Source: Apostichopus parvimensis (taxonomy: Eukaryota > Echinodermata > Holothuroidea > Aspidochirotida > Stichopodidae). From it: a DNA stretch of 64,000 bases. Position numbers and translations under genes: made by a program. Positions 10,137-22,900 of this stretch are shown in pieces. Position 1 is the stretch's first letter, and the number at the start of each line of letters is the position of its first letter. A model generated the notes under the pieces. That model did not search any database, was not told the DNA's origin, and worked only from the letters and a program-made list of their open reading frames with translations. The stretch covers positions 7,200 to 71,199 of the forward strand of contig KN889592.1 of NCBI GenBank assembly GCA_000934455.1, written 5' to 3'.

Positions 10137-13100
10137 CATTACTGTGGTCATCCACCATGTAGAATGCTGATACAGGCTCATTAAAATGCCTGGTTTCCAC
10201 AATGGCCTTTTCTACATTACACATGTCTCGCACAGGGCTTATCACTGCGAGCGTGAAGTTGTCTATACCATAGTGTATATTGAGAGATGTAATTGCATTG
10301 TCAAGTGTCTTTACATCTGTCCATTGCCAATCCTAGAACAAGAAAAACAGAATATAAAAAAAGGGATATATCATTAATCTCTCCTAATTACAGTTTTAAT
10401 AGTGGGGAGGTGGATCACAAGGCTTAAGCAATGAGCATTATTGATAGTCATACAACAAAACATTTATCTTTGATGTAGTTGTCTGTGATCTCTCAACTTG
10501 CCCTCCTTCTTAATTTGTTGTATTTAAATGGTTTTCACAATCTGACCCAAAGGACCTATGAAAAAACATAAGGGTTTTTTTTTCTCAAAGTGAAACACAA
10601 TACACACCAAATATGAGATCTGTCCAAGCTTCCATTCTTGAGATATCTGTTTACAAGGTTTCCTTTTAACCCCTGCTGACACCAAATGATATTTGACCGC
10701 CAACAAAAGCAATAGGCTTCTTGAACGCAAAACATTACATGTACATACCACTTACAAGATCAGTCCAAGCTTCCAATCTCCAACCTAAGCTTGGAGAAGC
10801 ACCATTGCAACAATTTAGTCTTATCTGCAAATACTGCTCAAATTGAAACCATATGTATACTAAATGTTACCTGTGGTTTGTCCAAGATGACCAAGGTTGC
10901 TCCAGTAAAACATGGAACTTCTTCCAGCAGTTTCTCACTATCTAGTTCCCGGGCATCACACAACAGTGGATAGCAAACAGCCCCATTGATACTTTTAAAG
11001 CACTGAAGTTCCATGCTGGCTTCTAGCTTCAGCTGCTGGCAGAAAGACTTCAACTCAGGAGGCGTTGACCGCAGGTTGAATCTGCAAAAATGCTCCAAGG
11101 CCTCCCTGGTTGCTGCCCTTGGATACTGCTGCGTAGCCTCTTCCCAGCTCTTTATACCCATTAGGTCTACAAACATCCTGTGGACTGACTGCAACTTCAC
11201 CTGTAATTTGGTCTCCTTCTGTAAATCTGGTAGAGTCATTATACCATCCCTCACCTCTGACAGCACCTCTGTTTAGCAGCAGTTGATGGCAGTGATGGCG
11301 ATCAAAACATAGGGTTTCATATCGGGACCATTTGTGATGTCTTTGTATGACAGGTTCTGCCCCTTTAGTCTACCGTTACCATGTTGACATAGAACCTCCT
11401 GGAGCAGATGAGATTTCTCTTCCTCCAGTGTTGCAAGCTTTATCAAAAGCTTAATAACACCCTTTGTTTCTTCCTGCATAAGAAAGAAATGCAAGTCATA
11501 TCACGAGTGGACATTTGTAAACCCAGATAACAAGCCCAGAGTCTTGGCCACTCTGCCCATCATGACTTTCAATACCAATCCAAATATCTATCTCATAAAT
11601 TTGACTGAAAAATGCATTGAAAATGCAAAAATTGTTTTTTCACTGTAAAATGCACTGAAAAATACACATATAAAAGAGCATGACCCACACAAAATCACCA
11701 AACTTGTCATAAATAGGGAAATAACAAGCACAAGAAGAATTCAATTGTGCAGTAACTTATACTGACTGGAAATTAGATATATAAATATATTAAACAAAAC
11801 AGTTTATAGAAGCTTTTCTAGTGTCCTACGTATATTAGAAATAGTAAGGTATATTTGCCAGCAAGACTTACTGGACTGAAAATTACCGTCACAGTAGTAC
11901 GCCACTGCTCATTCTCCATCCCAGATGTCTCGAAGATATTCCGACAGAGCTGTATCTGTAAGACAGAGGAACAGTACAATGTGAATTAAAAGAAAAGTAC
12001 ACACTTGTATGTACACCCAGGTAGGGATAAGAACAACCACAATGACCACCCCAGGACTTGCACACTTGAACGTGCAATCCTCAGAAAACAGGCACAGAGT
12101 CTTGCCTAAAAATGTGTTGGGTTTCACAAAATTGGCGAGTCACAGGGTCATTAGAAACTGTTAAAAGGTCATCAAAACTCAACTCATAAATTACCTTTTC
12201 CTTTAATAACATGCTGTGTCTAAATTCTCCCACTTTATAGTGTCTGTTTGCCAGCCAAAGGATAGCCTCTTCACTCAATGTGTTGCTGTGAATAGAGCAC
12301 AATCTAGTCTTGAAAACTTCTTGAGCAGGGTACATCTGACTGAGTCGCTCAGCAGCAGAATAGTTGTGACAGCCTCCAATAACTTTGTAATGGAAACCAT
12401 TTGCCTGTTGAAGAACAAAATAATGTCAAGACAATTACAGCAATGATTTGGTTTGTTGAATTGTGATTTGCAAGTCTTTGTTTATAATTTAATTAATAAC
12501 TGGTCAAACTTAGTATGGACTCATGAAATGTGTCCATACACTTTGATATGGTGACTTACATTTGTTTCCTTAAAATGAGTGATGTCATCAAGGGTGTCGA
12601 TGATGACACAGAGAGGTTGGTAAAAATGCCCAGGAAACTCAATCATCTTGTTCATCAGCTCAGTCACAAAAGCCTCCCGAATTTCTCTCAGCTGGATGCC
12701 TAACGTCAGATGGGCTGTTTGTTAAGTTAGAAGGAAATTTTGGTGATTTGAAAAATAAAAACTCTGGAGCATAAGAGACACATACCCTGGCAGTCAATTG
12801 CACATATCATTTTGTATTAACAGCCCTAAAACCTTGTTATTCGTCCTGACTAAATGAGCAACTCGCTGAGATCTCTCAGGTTATTTTCCCTGACAGGGAT
12901 TCTTTCCATACAGGTTGCAAACAGTAACACGGCGAATTAGAAAGGAATGTTAACAGTTTATTGTCCATGCAAGTGCACGACCTCTGACCTTAAAAAAATG
13001 CTTATTTTGACCTCAGCAGTATTGTCATGGAAATTGATGTAAAGGAAAAATTGCAGTTGACAACTTTTAAATACAAATTCCTCTGGTGCGTCATGCCATG

Positions 13101-13555
13101 TTGAAGTTTGGGGGAACTTACCCAAGTACGCTTCCTTCACTTCTATGATTTTGAGATCTGCAGACATCTCCAACTTTTTCTTCTTAAACAAAACAGGGTC
13201 ATCAATGGAACCACTATTTGTTCTCTTCGTTTGTCTAGTGGGTGCTCTAGCTGGAGTGCTGTAAAAGAACCATCAATATGTTGCATTACAATACCTGTGA
13301 TTGTGACAGATTATTGACATTTGTACAACCCCTATTTATGGGTTATTTACAATCTGCCCCTGTGATTGGTTAATACAGAGTCATGTGACCCTTCCTAACT
13401 ATCAGATATGGTTTGAATTGCACATTAATATCAAATAATTTTGTTAAAAGTCTACATTAATTATATTCTATATGTGTGGATACTCACCTATGTACTACTG
13501 AGTCCCCTATCTCTGGGACCTCACTTCCTGAAAGTTCCCACTCAAAAGTAGACAT
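10137..13555 (-). CDS. Multi-exon gene with ParB/sulfiredoxin-like domain, function unknown
   Basis: Seven minus-strand exons are supported by GT-AG sites and kept phase: 13488-13555 (ATG at 13555), 13122-13258, 12560-12714, 12195-12404, 11887-11955, 10871-11473 and 10137-10332. After a basic N-terminus, exons 2-4 read like a ParB/Srx fold: LKIIEVKEAYLG, a helical stretch ending in FYQPLCVII, then FHYKVIGGCHNYSAAERL at the position of the ParB GxxRxxA motif, then LSEEAILWLANRH. Exon 6 has SWEEATQQYP and a helical region; exon 7 has FTLAVISP. I recall similar uncharacterised multi-copy proteins (GGNHS-type motif) in marine invertebrates. One in-frame TAA in exon 6 (about 11279) and no visible last exon suggest a decaying copy. 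Role unknown; DNA binding or nucleotide-dependent modification would be a guess. Confidence 0.6.
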
Positions 13556-14117
13556 CGGACTCACTACCGTATCAGCTTTTCACTAAACTTATTCTTATTT
13601 GAGTGGAGGGGTTGAAACTGACGTGATAATTCAGAAGAATTCCAGGAGAAGGCATTAAGTTGAACGGCTCGTGGATTGTCAATTCTATCCGTGAAGAAAA
13701 TCTGAAAAGAAATGTGAACGTGTTAAAAACTATTCTAGTTGATTGTGTGTAATTAGCCATACTCAGGGACCGAGAGATAGAGCCAGAGGGGGGGGGGGGG
13801 CTTTAGCCTCCTCACCATGTTTTGGTCATCATCAGTCTTATGAACAATAACAAAAATTGCTAGAAGTATGAAGGGATGTTAATTTACCAATCCATCACCT
13901 CCCCCACCCCCACTTGCATGCAGGCTATAGGTCGTCTACACAAATCAACCTGCAGTGGCTAGATTTCAAAAAGTTGGTTTCATTGTTTATTAAAAACTCT
14001 GACAGACTGTATGCTATCAATTGTTAGAAGTTTTGAAAGTGCTATCTTGGTGGTCTTAATTCTTCAAATTGTTCTGAGACATCCTAAATGCACAAACATA
14101 ATAACTGAATGACAAAG
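13556..14117. other. Upstream region of the ParB-like gene, no gene seen
   Basis: Contains a G-run near 13790 and AT-rich DNA. A promoter for the minus-strand gene should lie here, but no convincing TATA or initiator was singled out. Confidence 0.35.
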
Positions 14118-15403
14118 TAAGAAAAATGTCCTCAACGGTGTGTAGCAAATTAGGGAACGCTATATAGGCAAATTAATTTAATTAGCCCACCACGCTACTA
14201 AACCAAAACGAATTGAAGCACCTCTGGTATTTAACTGGCGTACACTTAACATACATCAACTAATTACCACCCCCCCCCCCTCTCTCAACTGACTCCTGCG
14301 ATACTCTAACTGTTTTAGACCCCTGTAATAGGGGTCAGCCTACAGGTTATAGATAACGAGTGGTGGTATAGGCTAAGATATTGTCGATAAAGAAGTAGTC
14401 TTTGTCACTACATAGCAGTATCACCAGCACTACATTAATAATAGCATAGGATATTGAGTTGAAATGGCACAAGTGAACGTAGCAACTTAATGAAACATTG
14501 AAACGTAAATATTATGGTTCTAAAAACATGAGTTAATAAAGCAATCGTATTAATATTACCGCCTAAATTATGTTATATTGTATCGACACTGGTATGAATA
14601 GGCTACTTACTCCCAATCTCATATACGACTAAACCCGGTAAAAGTTGTACTAAAGATTATCTGTGGTTGTACTCGCAATAATGTAAATTTAGACGATAAC
14701 GCATTTATACACATTACATTACCTAACTTATCCATATGGTTCGTTATCCCTATAAGAAAAATTTCCTCAACGGTGCCTAGCAAATTAGGGAAACGCTAGA
14801 TAGGCCTATACAAGGCCAAATTAATATAATTAGCGCTAAATTTGAAAACCATGTTACTAAACCAAAACGAATTAAACCACCTCCAGTGTTTAACTGACGT
14901 ACACGAAACATACATCAACTAATTCCCCCCCCCCCCCCCCCCCCCAACTGACTCCTGCGATACTCGAACTGTTTTAGACCCCTGTAATAGGGGTCAGCCT
15001 ACAGGTTATAGATAACGAGTGGTGGTATAGGCTAAGATATTGTCGATAAAGAAGTAGTCTTTGTCACTACATAGCAGTATCACCAGCACTTAACATTAAT
15101 AATAGCATAGGATATTGAGTTGAAATGGCACAAGTGAACGTAGCAACTTAATGAAACATTGAAACGTAAATATTATGGTTCTAAAAACATGAGTTAATAA
15201 AGCAATCGTATTAATATTACCGCCTAAATAATGTTATATTGTATCGGCTTTGGTATGAATAGGCTACTTACTCCCAATCTCATATACGACTAAACCCGGT
15301 AAAAGTTGTACTAAAGATTATCTGTGGTTGTACTCGCAATAATGTAAATTTAGACGATAACGCATTTATACACACTACATTACCTAACTTATCCCTATGG
15401 TTC
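14118..15403. repeat. Recent direct tandem duplication, about 625 and 651 bp
   Basis: Copy 1 spans about 14118-14742 and copy 2 about 14753-15403. They are nearly identical across the last 450 bp (for example TTGTCGATAAAGAAGTAGTC and CATATACGACTAAACCCGG in both). They differ mainly by a long C-run and by about 20-30 bp present only in copy 2 near 14808-14860. No coding content. The low divergence points to a recent duplication or an assembly duplication. Confidence 0.9.
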
Positions 15404-15801
15404 ATGGAACGCGTAAAACTTTTCTTGCTAACGCTTGTCAGTATAAGTCATGGTACATCCCTTAATTTCGTTTCATTCCGTGTAATAATAATAATAATAA
15501 TAATAAACAGTTCTTATTAAGCGCCCGTAACAGAAGTCTCAGGGCGCTTTACAAATAATAAAAAAGTCATAAAATACATAAAGAATACAAGTCAAACACA
15601 CAGCAAGAGAAGCAAATGACCGCTGACCAGACAAGGAACATGCAACGAAAGAGCAAACCAATAAGAAAACCAGTGTCTGGCCATCGATCCTGACCTATTC
15701 TAAAAATAAACCATACCAATTTGATATTAAATCAAACATGTATATACAAGAGAAAAGTGTCCAATAAAAAATTGTCTCACAATATGTACATAGACAATGA
15801 A

Positions 15802-16768
15802 TTACTGAGTAAAGAGATGAGTTTTCAGTTTTGTTTTAAAATTGTCCACAGAAGATGCAGTCCTGATATGAAGTGGCAAATTGTTCCATTCTGTATAAGC
15901 GGCTTGTACGAATGATCGGCGTCCATAGGCGGTGGTCGGCGAGAAGGGTGTTTGATTAGGTTCTGGGATGAAGAGCGAAGTTACCGACAATGATTGTATC
16001 GCGTGATAAGGTCAGTTAAATATGGAGCAGCAAGTCCATGGAGACACTTGAATGTGAGCAGGTTGATCTTAAATGCAATTCTTTGGCGGATGGAAAGCCA
16101 GTGAAGACCGCTCATGATCTCAGATATGCTGTCATACTTTTTAGTGCGCGTCACCAGTCTAGTTGCAGTATTCTGGATTCTTTGCAGCTTCGTGATTTCA
16201 GAGTCCGGGAGGCCGTAGAGAAGGGCATTGCAGTTATCTAAACGCGAGGTGACATAGGCGTGAACCAGTTTCTCAGTTGTATCCTGATCGAGATAATGTC
16301 TAATCCTTCCGATGCTTCTGATGGCGTTAGTTGTGTTCCGACAGACGTTATTAACATGTTCCTTCATAGTTAGGTGACTATCTAAAATGACTCCCAGATT
16401 GCGCGCAGAGGAGGTTGGTTCTACGTAAGTGTCACCTACCCTAATTCCAGATAAGGGCGTCGTCTTCATGTTTCGCGATGTGACATGGATCACTTCAGTT
16501 TTGTTGCGTACAGTCCATGATTTTATGTCGGCAAGACACTGTTCAAGTTTGGACACAGAAACGTCTCTGTTTGAAGGATTCCTAGAAATATGCAGCTGTG
16601 TGGCATCTGCGTATGTCATACACTCGATGCCATTGGAAGAGGCTATGTCTTCGATCGGAGCGCTATACATTGTAAAGATAACAGGTTCTGCTACCGATCC
16701 TTGCGGCATGCCGCAGTCCATTAGAAGCGCGTCGGAGAGTGCAGTCTCAACGGCAACAGCTTGCTTGC
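15802..16768 (-). pseudogene. LINE reverse transcriptase, palm to C-terminus
   Basis: Visible motifs are GMPQGSVAEPVIFTMYSAP, corresponding to the GVPQGSVLGP block, and MTYADATQLHI, where the catalytic YADD box reads YADA, so the second catalytic Asp is lost. The conserved LGVILDSHLTMKEH and RLDNCNALLYGLP blocks follow, then the C-terminal LHWLSIRQRIAFK. A second frame at 15802-15990 continues the C-terminus (WNNLPLHIRTASSVDNFK), so a frameshift separates them near 15985. It is the 3' half of the CR1/L2-like element and is inactive by the YADA change alone. Confidence 0.85.
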
Positions 16769-17697
16769 TTTTGCTGGTTGGTAGTTGGTTTTCGTGGAGT
16801 GCGGACGTGTTTTCGGCTGCTCTCCACTTTTCGTTGACCACACACTTTGTGTTTTGCCGAGACTGCCAGCCTGCCCACTGAGGCAGAGCAGGACAAAACG
16901 GCAGAGATGGTACTAGCGGAGTGGCATGCGGCGCAGGATGCCGCTTGTACTGGTTGACCGGTAGCTACGCCCGCTATCGGTGATACTAGTCGGGCTCCGA
17001 GTCAACCGGCCCAAGAGACATTAAGTGGCCCAGATTCTGACTCGCCAATGGAGGACTGCACTACAGCCTTATTAGTTGTGGCTAAGGAGTCCTCCGATTG
17101 GTTTGACGAGACGAAACAGGCCACTGATCTCATTGACTCGAGTGGCCCTTCCACCCTACCCGCAGCCGCTTCCGCTATACCGGACACGATGCTCGCTAGT
17201 GGACCTCCTGTTCCTGACAGGGAGGTCCACTCGATCAAGGTTCACGAGAAGCTAAGAACTCTGCTAGCTCGTAGGAAAAGGGGGAACACTGCCAGGGGCC
17301 TGAAAAGACCCATATTGGGAAAACTTCGCAGGTAATGCGCAAGCCTGTCGTCTACTATTGGGACGGCGTACCCCGGATGAATATTGCAGTGAGTTAGTTG
17401 TGAGGGGGGTTGTGTGGTCGTTACATAATATGGGTTGGGGGGGGGGTTCTGTTTGTGGTTTGGTGTTGGCTTTTTGGGGCTGGTTTGTAGAGCTTTGTTG
17501 TTTTGGTTCTGTTGGCCTTTTGGTCCGTGTCCTTTTCACGTTACGTTGAACACTGTATTGTATACGTTTGTGGGTTGGTGAGAGGTTTCTGTTGATGGGT
17601 TTTCGTTTGGGTTTTGGTGGTTGTTTAACAGACTGGGATTGTTTTGGGTTTTGTTGACCTTTGGTCCGTGTCCGTTTTCTTTGCACGTAAAAAGCAC
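16769..17697 (+). mobile_element. ORF1-only LINE copy A (ORF2 deleted)
   Basis: Starts with the 5' UTR string GGTTTTCGTGGAGTGCGGAC and ends ...TTTGCACGTAAAAAGCAC, flanked by the 10-bp duplication GCTTGCTTGC (16759-16768 and 17698-17707). The 5' UTR jumps straight into the second half of ORF1 (CCGAGACTGCCAGCC near 16859), so the CCHC region is missing. The remaining ORF1 tail is open from 17048 to 17335 and ends in GKLRR. The stop is followed directly by the GT-rich 3' UTR with no ORF2. The 3' part matches the copies at 38.3-46.6 kb and 50.7-51.9 kb. Confidence 0.88.
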
Positions 17698-17707
17698 GCT
17701 TGCTTGC

Positions 17708-18216
17708 GGTTTTCAAGGTAGGAAACAAACCAGTCCATCGCCTTATCCGTGATTCCATATCGCTCCTTTAGGCGCGCAATCAACACAGGATGGTCTATAG
17801 TGTCAAAAGCGGCCGAGAAATCTAAGAGAACCAGTACCGCCTCGTCGCCTCTGTCAACAGTCTGCAGAAGGTCGTTGCACACGCGGAGAAGTGCAGTCTC
17901 TGTACTGCAGCTTTCCCGATAAGCGGATTGTTGGTTGCTCTGAAGCCCATTTTCTTTAAGATAGGCTTGAAGTTGACTTACAACGACACGTTCCAAGAGT
18001 TTTGAGTCAAATTTTAAGTTTGATATAGGACGATAGTTCTTCATGTCGTCACAATCAAGCGATAATTTTTGGATCAGATCAGACACGAGCAACTTTATAA
18101 GCATCTGGAAATTGCCCAGAGGATAGCGAATTGCTGATAATCTTTGTGATAATTGGCAAAAGATCATCAAGCAAGTGTACATCAGTAGCGATATTGGCAT
18201 ATTTCTTTTTCGAAGA
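17708..18216 (-). pseudogene. LINE reverse transcriptase, fingers/palm N-terminal part
   Basis: Minus-strand coding with NYRPISNLKFDSKLLERVV, QSAYRESCSTETALLRVCND and VLLDFSAAFDTIDHPVL (first catalytic Asp region), then DWFVSYLENRKQA, where the foreign insertion begins. These are the standard N-terminal RT blocks of CR1/L2/Jockey-type LINEs. The upstream part is in another frame at 18079-18216, so a frameshift lies near 18100. Confidence 0.85.
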
Positions 18217-18475
18217 CTTCAATGTGAATGATAAATATGAAAATATTATTCTGAATAGATATTCAGTTGTCCCCATTTACGATGCTGGTATATATGCTTA
18301 AAAATCGGTAAAAATCTAACAGAAATCGGGACCTTTTGCGTTACTGTACGAGGCTATTTTCAACCAACCAGAAATAGCGTACGAACGACATTCTTGTGGT
18401 ATACACGAAATTTCGGCGAATCAACCAATCACAACGTTTGTTAATATTGACAGAGCAATTGTTCCGGAGACCAAA

Positions 18476-19959
18476 ATGGCCGCGTCCAGTAGTGGAGGTG
18501 TTACACGAAAGTCGCTTCAAGAAAACTGTATTATGCACGTTGCAAGATTGCTCTAAATCAAAATTTATTGAACTGACAAGTAATTCATTAGAGAGATTTA
18601 AGAAATTTGCCTTGGAGTGGACAAAATTTGATACAAGGAGGCAGAAATAGCCAGAAATTCAGCGACGGCGATCGGCCTAACGTTAACACAACAGATTCAG
18701 AATGTGTTGCGAAAGTGTTACTGTATCCAGACATAGGATACCACTATGAATGTTACAAACGGTTTTGCGATATAAGTAAAGTCAAAAGGCAGACAAAACT
18801 CGCTGAAAAACGCGCTGCAGGTATGTTACTAGTATTTTTGTCAAAAATCTGTAAGATATTAATCCAAATTGTTTTCCAACCAGCCCCTTAATTTTAGTTA
18901 GGCCTACCACTACTTTTGCAAATTGCCCAGTCTGGAAAAAAATGTATGTTCGGCGTTGAGCTCAGCCAATTTTAACGTTCACAAAATTACCACTATGCAA
19001 ATGTAATATAGCGATAGAAATATATTACTGGTGCAAGGCAAAATACCTACTAGGCCTATGTAAATTTTACTCTAATTCAAATCTAGCTTTTCGAATTCAA
19101 TCCAGAAACAGAAATGCTCACAGTATTAGGTCTATTAGTAAACAGTTTGACTGTGATGTAAACAACACCATTGACCAGCATATTTCTTTCAAATGTCTCA
19201 ACTTGTGGGTTACACCAGGCTGACAAAGCAAGTTATAGGTTTGATCGAAAACACTGCATATAGCCTAATGCATATCTTAGCCTACATAGAGCATATTTTA
19301 TCAGCAAAATTTAATTTTCTTCTTGTCATTTTCTTGTCATCATTCAAACTTGAGCTATATAGGATACACTGATGGTATGCATGTACTACTTAGTTCATTA
19401 TGACTTATGGGAATGGGCCCTCAATAGGAAGAAGACTTATAGATTAATTTTTTTATTACGGCAAATACGGTAAACAAACAAAAAACAGTGATGCTTAACA
19501 AGGGTATATGCATTTTTAACTTAGAAATGGAACCTTTTCTGTCAACTTGTGTTAAGATTGTAGGGGTAATTCAAAGATTATGCTATAGTATGTTGAACAT
19601 TGTAACTTTATTCTTCCTTCAATTTTTTAGACATAAAACTCTAAATATTATTTTCTTTTTTGATAATTGAATGATCCTAATGATTAGGGATTGAAAGTTT
19701 GGGGCGAAATGATTTGAATCTTAAGTAACAAAAACTGTGGAGGCAAATAATCATAATAATACTTGCTAAAAATTTTAAACTTACCATTCTTTTTGCAAAA
19801 CATTATTTAGCAGCTATTTTTTCTTTTATTTTTATTCATATAGAAATGGATGTAAACAAGCTGAATGATGACGCAGATGAAAACGAACCGCCAGGGACCG
19901 ACAATACAAGTGGAGGGAACGCCACATGTTTCCGAATGAATGCATCAAAAAGAGCTTGA
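18476..19959 (+). CDS. Two-exon start of a gene with a Cys/His zinc-binding N-terminus
   Basis: Exon 1 (18476-18820) starts MAASSSGG and carries ENCIMH, then a shifted frame with SKSKFIELTSNSLERFKKFA and, at about 18740, YHYECYKRFCDISK, followed by a basic helix. It ends at a GTATGT donor. The pattern of an early Cys pair, then HxxCYxxF and a KxxKRQ helix, resembles the N-terminal zinc module of many transposon-encoded proteins in invertebrates. Exon 2 (19844-19959) follows an AG acceptor and ends in a TGA after an acidic stretch (NDDADENEPPG). At least one frameshift lies near 18553. Downstream exons were not recognised. Confidence 0.4.
18821..19843. other. Putative intron, no other gene
   Basis: AT-rich sequence between a GTATGT donor (18821) and a CATATAG acceptor (ending 19843), with several TAGGCCTA-type strings. 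Nothing else recognised. Confidence 0.35.
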
Positions 19960-22900
19960 TCTAAAATTCAATTTATTTTCACAAAAATAAATTTCAAGTT
20001 TTACGGTTCAAGACAATGAACATGTGCTAAAATTTAGCAAAATAACAAATTTTACCATCAAAATCATGTTACAACTGACTACCCTAAAGCTGTTTTATCT
20101 TGAAATTCATGTGTTAATATGAAAGTGCCTGAGAAGACAATGTCAACATTTTAAGTGAATTTGAGGGAAAAATAGAAATACATAAAAACTTTTGAGCATA
20201 TGTCTTTCCATTGAAATTTTGCTATGTGCAAACATTAATCAGCCACACTTTAAAAACTGAAAGTGTCACAAAATTCAAAGGCTTGATAATATGAAATAAA
20301 CTGTGGGCCATTATTTGCTCATGTTTAGTGGTGAAAATTTTTCTGGATTTCAGTTCATGAAGCATGCTGTTATGGCTATTGAGGAATTGAATGCTGGGGA
20401 GTTAATCAGGAATGGATTGTTGTCCTGTCCAGGGGAGGTGTTAACCCACATCTTTTTGCTTCACAGAAAGAAAGGATATAAGCATCAGCCTTTGCAGTCA
20501 TCAGGATAGGAAAAGATTTAATTTTGACCGAACGAACGAAATGCTCATGATCAGAGATTGGTATTTTTTGGGGGGAAATTACTAGAAAAAAATTGTTTTG
20601 GGGATGATGTGGCCATATTTCAGGAAAATTTAATATTTAATTTGGAGTGCTGAAAAATTCTTTCATCAGTCCCCACCCAGGAGTGTGGTAATTTTTTGGG
20701 GTATTTAATAGTGAATATTGTATTTGGAAGGATGTAAGCATTCTTTCAGGAAAATTGATGAAAGGGAGTGTTATTTTAGCAATGCTTGGAGTTAACTAGG
20801 AATGGTGTCGTGTCGTCCAAGGGAGGTTTTATCTCTCATCTTCTTGCACCTCGAATAGAGTGGATAAGTGTAAATGAGCGATTGTAACGATTGACTATTT
20901 TTAGACTTCAGGAAAATTCTGCGTTTCAGGTGGAAAGAGTGTAAATGAGCGATTGTAACGATAGGCGTATTCTTGTGTGGGCGTACATGTATATAGTGTA
21001 GCGTTAAGCTATGGTGCGCTTGTATCGATGCATCGCTGTTTAATTATGTTGCAGAGGTTATTAAAAGTATCGGGCGCGGCACGCTGTTTGTGGTGCGTGC
21101 GTGCAACTGGTGTGAGTGTGGTGTGATAGAACTTTCTTGTGTTTGAAAACGTTTGAGAGAGCTCATGAATGAAGCGGTGAGTACGGATGGTTGACCGGCC
21201 AACACTTGTGAGCGAGTGAGTTCGTTTGATTGATATATGTGTAGTCAGCTTGTGACTTGTAAGTAAATTATTTTTTATATTTGATATTAAGTTTGCTCCA
21301 GTTGAGTAATTTTTAATTTATTCAAGTAAACCGTTGCTCCAGTTGAGTTATTAAATTATTCAAGTAAACCGTTGCTCCAGTTGAGTTATTAAATTATCCA
21401 AGTAAACCGTTAATCTTTTGTTTCTGCGTTATCTTTGCATCCGTCTTTTGAGTCATCAGGCTTGGAAAAGTATTTTACTTTTGAATGAACAAAGTGCTGA
21501 TAGTTTAAGTTGTAGTGGTAAAAATTGGTTTGGGAGGGTATAGCATTCTTTCAAGGCAATTGAGAAAGTGGTGGTGTTATGTGAGCCATCTTCACTATGA
21601 ATCTCACCTTAGCCAGAAGGCGGCTTAAAAACAATTGTTAAGATCCTTTTGCCTTAACTATGTGTCTAAGTGAACTGCCTTAACTATGTGTCTAAGTATA
21701 CTTGTTTAATTCAGTTAAAAGAGAGCAAATCTACCATTATTTTTTTTGGCTATCAGTAAAACCTGCTTATACATGGTATTTTATTGTTAGTGAACAGTTG
21801 AAGCATAATTGCTTACTTGTTAACTATGTTCAATGCTGTTTGATATCAAAAGTGCTTTGAATATGTACCATCTGCTATAAAATGAAATAAATTCACACCA
21901 CCAGCAGCATAGGAAGATGTTTAATTTTGCAGGGCAGAACTCGATTTTCATCTGAAAATTTCATAAAGCTAATGATAAAATTCAAAGTTATTGGGGGGTG
22001 GTGCACAGCCCCACCGCATTCCACACCCCTGCACACCACGATCTGTTTTCTTCATGAGTGTATTAGGGAACTAAAATTATGTGACTTCCCCTTGCAAGGT
22101 GCATCTGCTCAAATGATTAAACAAACCTTCAAATAACATTAATTTAACATGAGAGTAACCAAATGAAACAAATCTTAATAAATTCATGTATTCATAATTT
22201 ATTTATGGAAGCACCAAATAAATTACATCAAAGCATTTTGAAAATCTTTATTCAAAGGAAGTCCATGTTACAACCTGTTCAGTCCAACTTTTCTTTACAA
22301 ACAAAGATGTGGATGAAGTTTTGAAGATTATTTGAAATTTCCTTCCTTTTTGTTCTCTACCATATATACCCAATCCTTTCAACTGATTAAAATGGCCTTA
22401 ATTAATTAACTGGCTAATTAATTAGTAGGATTTTTAATAATTAATGCTGTTTAGATAATTAACTAGTTAACAATGTTTTTTAACTAATTAATCTAATTAA
22501 CCAATTGGTTAAATAGCTAACATCTTTTAGCAGTCACAATTCATTTATGATTTCATTGAAGGTCTGAAATAAAACTTGCAGTGTTAGTGTACTTTCTCAC
22601 TTCAGTAAAACAGTAGTAGTGGAACTGGTATATGGGTTTTAAGTATGGCCATTTAAGTCCCTTTTCCATCAATTTTCTTCTCGGTTAACCACAACCATGC
22701 GTGGGGATAAAGGAATTTGTGATAAGCAACTCCTATTTCATCATTCTGTGATAAATTTAGCCCCTCCCTCCATCAGTTGCACGGAAATTGAAAACGGAGC
22801 GCATAAATGGCCTAGTACCTATGCTCAGTACACAGTTTCTACTGTAACATAATACGCAGGTCATTTTCGTCATATCTTGACTTGCCTAATGAGACTGATC

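Larger units (their letters stand above)
15483..18216 (-). mobile_element. CR1/L2-like non-LTR retrotransposon, 5' truncated and interrupted
   Basis: On the minus strand this runs from a reverse transcriptase N-terminal part (from about 18216) to a 3' end carrying GTAAAGCGCCCTGAGA and an (ATT)n tail (plus-strand positions about 15484-15507). No endonuclease domain is present, so it is 5' truncated. At 16769-17697 it is split by an ORF1-only LINE copy in the opposite orientation, with a 10-bp target duplication GCTTGCTTGC on both sides. The two halves of the RT meet exactly at that duplication (RKQA followed by VAV). Confidence 0.82.

Noticed and set aside
13788-13801. Homopolymer G/C runs (also near 6481, 14272, 14925, 48200, 54500, 58242)
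   Set aside because: Simple length-variable tracts; no consistent relation to element ends except by chance in the DIRS termini.
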